Shown piece by piece: positions 59,809 through 64,000 of a stretch of 64,000 nt of DNA. Below the pieces are notes generated by a model. The model saw nothing but the letters and a program-made list of their open reading frames with translations, did no database searches and had not been told where the DNA came from. The stretch comes from Streptomyces sp. CNQ-509 (GTDB lineage Bacteria > Actinomycetota > Actinomycetes > Streptomycetales > Streptomycetaceae): assembly GCF_001011035.1 (NCBI RefSeq), contig NZ_CP011492.1, positions 7,704,951-7,768,950 of the forward strand. Reading direction: 5' to 3'. How positions within the stretch are numbered: the stretch's first letter is position 1; every line of letters starts with the position of its first letter. Made by a program: the position numbers and the translations under genes.

Positions 59809-61550
59809 CGGTGGCTCCGGCGGGGGGAGTCGGGGGAGGGGGCGGAGAGCGGGTTCGGCAGGTGGACGTAGCCCGCCTCGCGGTCCGCGCGGCGGCCCCA
59901 GCGGGTCAGCAGGTTGGCCTTGGCGGGCAGCGGCGCCCCGCCGAGCAGGGCGCGCAGCCGGGGCGGGTCGCCGAGGTCGCGGGCGCAGTCCAGCAGCACG
60001 GCGCGGACCCGTGCCCACAGCGCGGCCTCGGCCCGCGGGTGCAGGTCGGCGAGCGCGGCGAGCATGTCGGCGACGTGGTTGACCAGCAGGCAGTACACCA
60101 CCCGGTGCCAGCCGCGGCTCGCGTCGTACGTGATCGGCCCCGCCACCTCCGCGGGCAGGGCGGCGAGCGCGCCGGAGTGCCGGCCGGGCAGCAGCTTGGT
60201 GCCCTCCAGATCGCGGAAGACCACCTGCGCCGGCATCCCCTCGCCGTCGACGCACAGCAGCACGTTCTGCAGGTGCGGCTCCAGCACCACGCCGTGGTCG
60301 AAGTAGGCGGCGAGGACGGGCGGGACGAGCAGTTCCAGGTACACGGACCACCAGTCGAGGGCGGTCTGCGGGGCGGCGGTGGGCGGCAGCCGGGAGAGGT
60401 GCGCGGGGCCCGTCGGGTACTCGTCGGCGACGGCGGCGGCGAGCAGCGGGGTGACGCCGGGGCGCAGCACGCCCGACAGCCCGTCGCGCACGATCACCCC
60501 GAAGCCTTCGAGCAGCGCCGGGTCCGGCGCGCCGCCGGGTCCCGGCAGCGCCAGGCCGCGATAGGCCGGCTCGCGGAGCAGGGCGGCGGCGGGGTGGCGG
60601 GCGGCGAGGGCGTCGAGCACGGGGTGCAGGAGCCGGGTCAGGGCGACCGCGCCGGACAACTCGTAACGGGAGTTCTTGCGTACGCAGTTGGTGATGCGCA
60701 CGTTGAGGCTGAACTTCAGGAAGCCGTCGCCGGTGTGCAGGGTGCGCACGGACGCGGTCGGCGTGCACGGCGGGCCGCCGGTGCCGAGGTCCAGCACGTC
60801 GCCGCGGTCGAGGGCGGCGCGCAGCGCCGGGTGGCCGGCGAGGAGTTCGTGCTGCCAGGGGTGGACGGGCAGCAGCCGGTAGCCGTCGGGGACCGGGCGG
60901 AGCCGGTCGAGCGGGGCGGCGGCGCCCGGCCGCGCGGTCTCCTCGGCGGTCAGGTGGGCCCGTACCGCGAGGTGGCGCAGCGGGAAGGCGGCGCCCGCCT
61001 CGGGGGCGTACGCGGACCAGGCGGCGGTGCCGCCGTCGCGGGCCTTGGGCGTGGGGTGGAAGCGGTGACCGAGCGGAAGCGACTGCTCGGAGTCCAGATA
61101 CGCGGCGAGCGGCCCGGCGCCGGCCGCGGGCGCCCGCCGTTCGCGTACGGCCGCCAGCGCGTCGGCCGTGCCGCGGTGGCTGGCGGCGACCTGCTCCAGG
61201 AACTCGTCGTTGCGCACGCCCGTACGCGCCGACAGCTCGTCCTGCACCAGCTCCGCCAGCCGCCGCCAGCCGGCCTCCGCCCAGTCGCCGTCGCGCCACT
61301 CGGCGGCCGGACCGCGGAAGCGGTGCGCGCCCAGCAGCGAGGTGCGGCGCACCGCCACCCGCAGCAGCACGCCCCGGCGGGGCAGCCGCAGCAGCAGCCG
61401 GCCGCCGCCGACGGTGGCCTGCCGCCCGGGTCCGCAGACCTCGCGCAGCAGGCAGTTGAGCAGGGTGTGCGCCACGGCCTCGTCGGCGGTCGGCAGGCCG
61501 GCGGGGGAGGCCGACGCGGGCGATGTGGCGGGTGAGGCGGTACGGGGCAT
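59805..61550 (-). CDS. NRPS-independent siderophore synthetase 1 (IucA/IucC)
   Basis: 581 residues. Members condense a carboxylate such as citrate with an amine or alcohol via an adenylate. Family landmarks are HRFHPTPKARDG, LLPVHPWQHELL (about 215), RTLHTGDGFLKFSLNVRITN then CVRKNSRYELSGA (about 290-325), VVLEPHLQNVLLCVDG (about 420) and the FhuF-like C-terminal part. ATG at 61550 overlaps the preceding stop by four bases, so translation is coupled. A low-complexity Pro/Ala N-terminus precedes the fold. Confidence 0.93.
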   Translation of the reverse strand: MPRTASPATSPASASPAGLPTADEAVAHTLLNCLLREVCGPGRQATVGGGRLLLRLPRRGVLLRVAVRRTSLLGAHRFRGPAAEWRDGDWAEAGWRRLAELVQDELSARTGVRNDEFLEQVAASHRGTADALAAVRERRAPAAGAGPLAAYLDSEQSLPLGHRFHPTPKARDGGTAAWSAYAPEAGAAFPLRHLAVRAHLTAEETARPGAAAPLDRLRPVPDGYRLLPVHPWQHELLAGHPALRAALDRGDVLDLGTGGPPCTPTASVRTLHTGDGFLKFSLNVRITNCVRKNSRYELSGAVALTRLLHPVLDALAARHPAAALLREPAYRGLALPGPGGAPDPALLEGFGVIVRDGLSGVLRPGVTPLLAAAVADEYPTGPAHLSRLPPTAAPQTALDWWSVYLELLVPPVLAAYFDHGVVLEPHLQNVLLCVDGEGMPAQVVFRDLEGTKLLPGRHSGALAALPAEVAGPITYDASRGWHRVVYCLLVNHVADMLAALADLHPRAEAALWARVRAVLLDCARDLGDPPRLRALLGGAPLPAKANLLTRWGRRADREAGYVHLPNPLSAPSPDSPRRSHR

Positions 61551-63418
61551 CAACGGTTCCAGCCGGTGGACGGGTACGGGACGGTGCCGGGCCGCGGCCC
61601 GGGGGCGGCGGCGCGGAGGTAGTTCGGTCCTGTGGTGTAGTGCTTGTTGATGTCGGCCGCGCCCGAGCGCTCCTTGGACATGAGCGTCCCGGAGGTGACC
61701 ATCGCCTTCACCGGCAGGTGCCCGGCGGTCAGCACGTGCGCGCGCAGCACGGCGCCCGGCTCGCCGGGTCCGGTGCCGAGCCGGGCCACGGCCCCGGCGA
61801 GGCGGTCGCGTACGAGGGCGAGCAGCGCCGCGAGCGGGGCGCGGCCGTGCCGGGCGAGGCCGAACGCGTAGGCACCGGCGCACAGATGGACGGTGATCGT
61901 GGCGAAGACGTCGGCCACGGGAGCGTCGCCGTCGCAGAGCGTGCGGGGGTCGGCGAAGTCGCCGGGGCCCGGCGCGTCGGGCCCGAGGGCGGCGCGCAGC
62001 CGGGCGTGGTGGATGCGCGGGCCGTCGTCGTCCTTGAACAGCAGCCGTACGCGCGGGCGTCCGCCGGCGGTGCGGCCGGGCTGGTCGAGGACGAGCGAGA
62101 CGTTCTGCTGGTGCGACTCCAGCGCGACGCCGTAGCCGAAGAGCGTGGTCTGGAAGTCGAAGAGCGGGGTGAGGAGGCCGTCGAGGAGGGCGAGGGGGTC
62201 GCCGCCGTACCAGCGGTCCGCGAGGTGGTCGGCGACGAGCCCGCCGCCGGGGGCGGGGGCCAGCAGGGCGGCCAGCGGGACGACGAGGGCGCCGTCGAGC
62301 CCGGCGGGCTGGCGGCGGCAGAGCGCAGCGAGGAGATCGTGTCCCGCGTGCGCGTAGGCGGTCTCGTCGGCGTGCAGCACGGTCTCGCGGAAGCGCGGCT
62401 CGCGCCGGACGACTGCCTCCAGCAGCCGCTGGACGGTCGCCCCGTCGGCGAGGGTGGCGGGCTTGACGGTGCGCCGGTTGCGCAGGCCCAGGGTGGCGGT
62501 GGCCAGCGGCAGCTTGAGGTGCAGCCGGGGGTCGGCGGCCGAGGCGACGGTGCGCATGGAGAGGGTCGGCACCACGTCGAGGTACGGAACGGGGGCGAGC
62601 GCCGCCCGTGCGGCCAGACCGGTGGCGCGCAGCGCGCCGTCCAGCGGGCCGCCCAGGGTCAGCGGGTGGACGGGCAGGGCGAGATGGGTGCGGTCGAGCG
62701 CGGCCGGCAGGCCGAGGGTGGAGGGGGCGGGCCAGGCGGCGGGCGGGTCCGGCGCGGCGGCGGGGTCGAGGGCGCCGCGCAGGGTGAGCGCGTCGTACGG
62801 CAGGGCGAGCCAGCGCAGGGCGAAGCGGGGGTGGAACTCGGGTGCGTAGGCGCGCAGTTCCGCCTCGGTGAGGCCGGCGCGCGCTCGTGAGGCGGGGTAG
62901 ACGGGGTGGTCGAGGCGGGCGGCGAGCGTGTCGTACGCGAGGGTGCCGGCGTGCCCGGTCCAGCGCGCCGGTTCTGCCCCGTACCGCGCGGTGAGCGCCG
63001 CCGCCGTCCCGTCCCGGGTGGCGGCGTGCAGCCGCGCTGCGGCCAGCGCCTGCCGGCACTCCGCGGCGACGCCGGCGAAGCCGCCGCGGTCTTCGGGCTC
63101 CGCGCGGCCCGCCAGGGCGGCGAGGACGGCGTCGAGCCCGGTGATCTCGGCGGTCGCGGCGCCGCACTCGCGGAGCAGCAGCGGCAGGCGGGCGCAGTAC
63201 GCGCCCTGGAAGCCGTCCGGCGCCACGGGCAGCAGCAGCGCGCCGGGTCCCGCGGAGTCCGCGAGCCGCAGCCAGCGCCCGTCCGCCCGGTCGTGCGCCG
63301 TCGTACGGGTGCGCAGCCCGGCGGCGTCCTCGCGCAGCAGCGCGCTCAGCACCCGCAGCGTCAGCTCCGCCTCCTCGGCGTCCACGCCTGCCCCCGAGTC
63401 CGGCGCGGCCCCGGTCAC
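61550..63418 (-). CDS. NRPS-independent siderophore synthetase 2 (IucA/IucC)
   Basis: 622 residues from GTG at 63418. It belongs to the same family but is diverged: the HPWQ motif reads HPLT (LALPVHPLTLGGPL), while PTLSMRTVASAADPRLHLKL, ALESHQQNVSLVLDQPG and LLFKDDDGPRIHH are clear. The divergence suggests another substrate class (NIS types A, B and C differ in carboxylate and nucleophile). The ending DINKHYTTGPNYLRAAA is family-like. GTGA and ATGA overlaps connect it to the ATP-grasp gene and to synthetase 1. Confidence 0.9.
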   Translation of the reverse strand: MTGAAPDSGAGVDAEEAELTLRVLSALLREDAAGLRTRTTAHDRADGRWLRLADSAGPGALLLPVAPDGFQGAYCARLPLLLRECGAATAEITGLDAVLAALAGRAEPEDRGGFAGVAAECRQALAAARLHAATRDGTAAALTARYGAEPARWTGHAGTLAYDTLAARLDHPVYPASRARAGLTEAELRAYAPEFHPRFALRWLALPYDALTLRGALDPAAAPDPPAAWPAPSTLGLPAALDRTHLALPVHPLTLGGPLDGALRATGLAARAALAPVPYLDVVPTLSMRTVASAADPRLHLKLPLATATLGLRNRRTVKPATLADGATVQRLLEAVVRREPRFRETVLHADETAYAHAGHDLLAALCRRQPAGLDGALVVPLAALLAPAPGGGLVADHLADRWYGGDPLALLDGLLTPLFDFQTTLFGYGVALESHQQNVSLVLDQPGRTAGGRPRVRLLFKDDDGPRIHHARLRAALGPDAPGPGDFADPRTLCDGDAPVADVFATITVHLCAGAYAFGLARHGRAPLAALLALVRDRLAGAVARLGTGPGEPGAVLRAHVLTAGHLPVKAMVTSGTLMSKERSGAADINKHYTTGPNYLRAAAPGPRPGTVPYPSTGWNR

Positions 63419-64000
63419 GGCGTGATCTCCCACCGCTGCGCGGCCAGGAAGTCCGCCACCGCCCGGTCCACCCGTCGCTGGTCGGTGCCGATGCCGCGGG
63501 CCACACCGAGGAAGTCGCGGTTGGTGCGGTGCAGTGCGTGCCGCTCGCCCACCGCGCGCAGCGGCCGGTACGTCACCTCCACCCCGTCCACCACCAGGTC
63601 CGCGGGGCCCGGCGCGGCCGTCAGCGTCCCGGCGGTACGGGCGCACGGGTAGGACAGCCGGGCCCGCCCGTCGGTCCGCGCCCCGAGGTCCGCAGGCAGC
63701 GGCTCGCCCAGGTGCGTGCGGAGGATGTGTGCGAAGAGCGGGATGCCGAGCAGCCGGGCGAGCAGGAGATCGCACTGGTCGCCGATGGCGCGGTAGTTGA
63801 CCTCCACGAGCCGGGCCCGGCCCCCGCTCACCACGAACTCGGTGTGGCAGGCGCCGAACCCGACGCCCAGCGCGTCGAGCTGCCCGAGCACCTGGGCCGT
63901 GACGGGACCGGGGTGCGTGGGCACGTAGGACATGTGCTCCTCGACGAAGTGCGGCGGCGGCGACAGCTCGGTGTGGAAGCCGCCGAGGAGGTGGCGCACT
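63415..64000 (-). CDS. ATP-grasp ligase of the siderophore operon (5' end cut)
   Basis: The 3' 195 codons of a gene that runs off the window edge. Visible parts are the second half of an ATP-grasp domain: SYVPTHPGPVTAQVLGQLDA, GFGACHTEFVVSGGRARLVEVNYRAIGDQCDLLLAR (metal-binding Glu and Asn), then a C-terminal domain ending RWEITP. Overlap by four bases with synthetase 2 makes it part of the same operon. It may form an amide or peptide bond in the siderophore, replacing a third NIS synthetase. Confidence 0.85.
   Translation of the reverse strand, partial: VRHLLGGFHTELSPPPHFVEEHMSYVPTHPGPVTAQVLGQLDALGVGFGACHTEFVVSGGRARLVEVNYRAIGDQCDLLLARLLGIPLFAHILRTHLGEPLPADLGARTDGRARLSYPCARTAGTLTAAPGPADLVVDGVEVTYRPLRAVGERHALHRTNRDFLGVARGIGTDQRRVDRAVADFLAAQRWEITP

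Overview
The window is very GC-rich actinobacterial DNA, almost certainly from Streptomyces or a close relative. The evidence is strong G/C bias at third codon positions, many GTG/TTG starts, 4-base ATGA/GTGA/TTGA gene overlaps, and a gas-vesicle locus in the order gvpO-A-F-G-Y-Z-J-L-S-K, which is the order known from streptomycetes. The Ser/Thr kinases with an extracellular sensor, the SigB-type sigma factor, the ANTAR protein and the SpoIIE phosphatase fit the same origin. I see no tRNA, rRNA, CRISPR array or intact insertion sequence.

Layout. (1) 1-3.6 kb: tail of a likely non-ribosomal peptide locus (ABC exporter, MbtH-like protein, acyl-CoA dehydrogenase). (2) 3.6-10.6 kb: small genes, a frameshifted glyoxalase-like remnant and the complete ten-gene gas-vesicle operon, whose GvpA/GvpY tails are basic and whose GvpZ tail is extremely acidic. 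(3) 10.6-21.2 kb: a stress-flavoured region with a CBS protein, a PLP decarboxylase, a pyruvate-oxidase-like enzyme, a Rho-N/SAP-like protein, a SigB-type sigma factor, a LigD-type phosphoesterase, a winged-helix regulator, an ANTAR protein, a SpoIIE phosphatase and a ThuA protein. (4) 21.6-26.4 kb: a broken amidase, a regulator (paralogue A) and a membrane Ser/Thr kinase followed by a 22-bp terminator stem. (5) 26.7-32.4 kb: a five-gene acyl-CoA catabolic operon. (6) 33-38.2 kb: a frameshifted methyltransferase, a four-gene unit of a short peptide, two uncharacterised proteins and a beta-lactamase-fold hydrolase (a candidate peptide-maturation locus), and a decayed XRE-NACHT gene. (7) 38.3-44.1 kb: a WYL regulator divergent from an ATP-grasp ligase/MFS exporter pair, an FG-GAP lipoprotein and a glutathione peroxidase. 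(8) 44.3-48.7 kb: two adjacent membrane kinases plus an FHA protein. (9) 48.7-58.6 kb: secreted proteins (NLP, GH47, C39, esterase), a MurA with Asp at the usual Cys position, regulator paralogue B, a LuxR regulator gene containing an inverted segment, and an LtrA gene with an apparent in-frame core deletion. (10) 58.6-64 kb: a coupled operon for an NRPS-independent siderophore (ATP-grasp, two IucA/IucC synthetases, a type III PLP decarboxylase), which runs off the right edge.

A theme of the window is gene decay. At least six genes are frameshifted, truncated or rearranged (4.3, 15.1, 21.6, 33.5, 37.3-38.2 and 50.1-51.2 kb), and a seventh carries an in-frame deletion (53.0-53.8 kb). The most unusual items are the inverted segment in the LuxR gene, the short-peptide locus at 34.4-37.4 kb, the ATP-grasp/NIS siderophore operon, and the opposite-charge tails in the gas-vesicle operon. 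Family names are given from sequence recognition alone; no database search was run.
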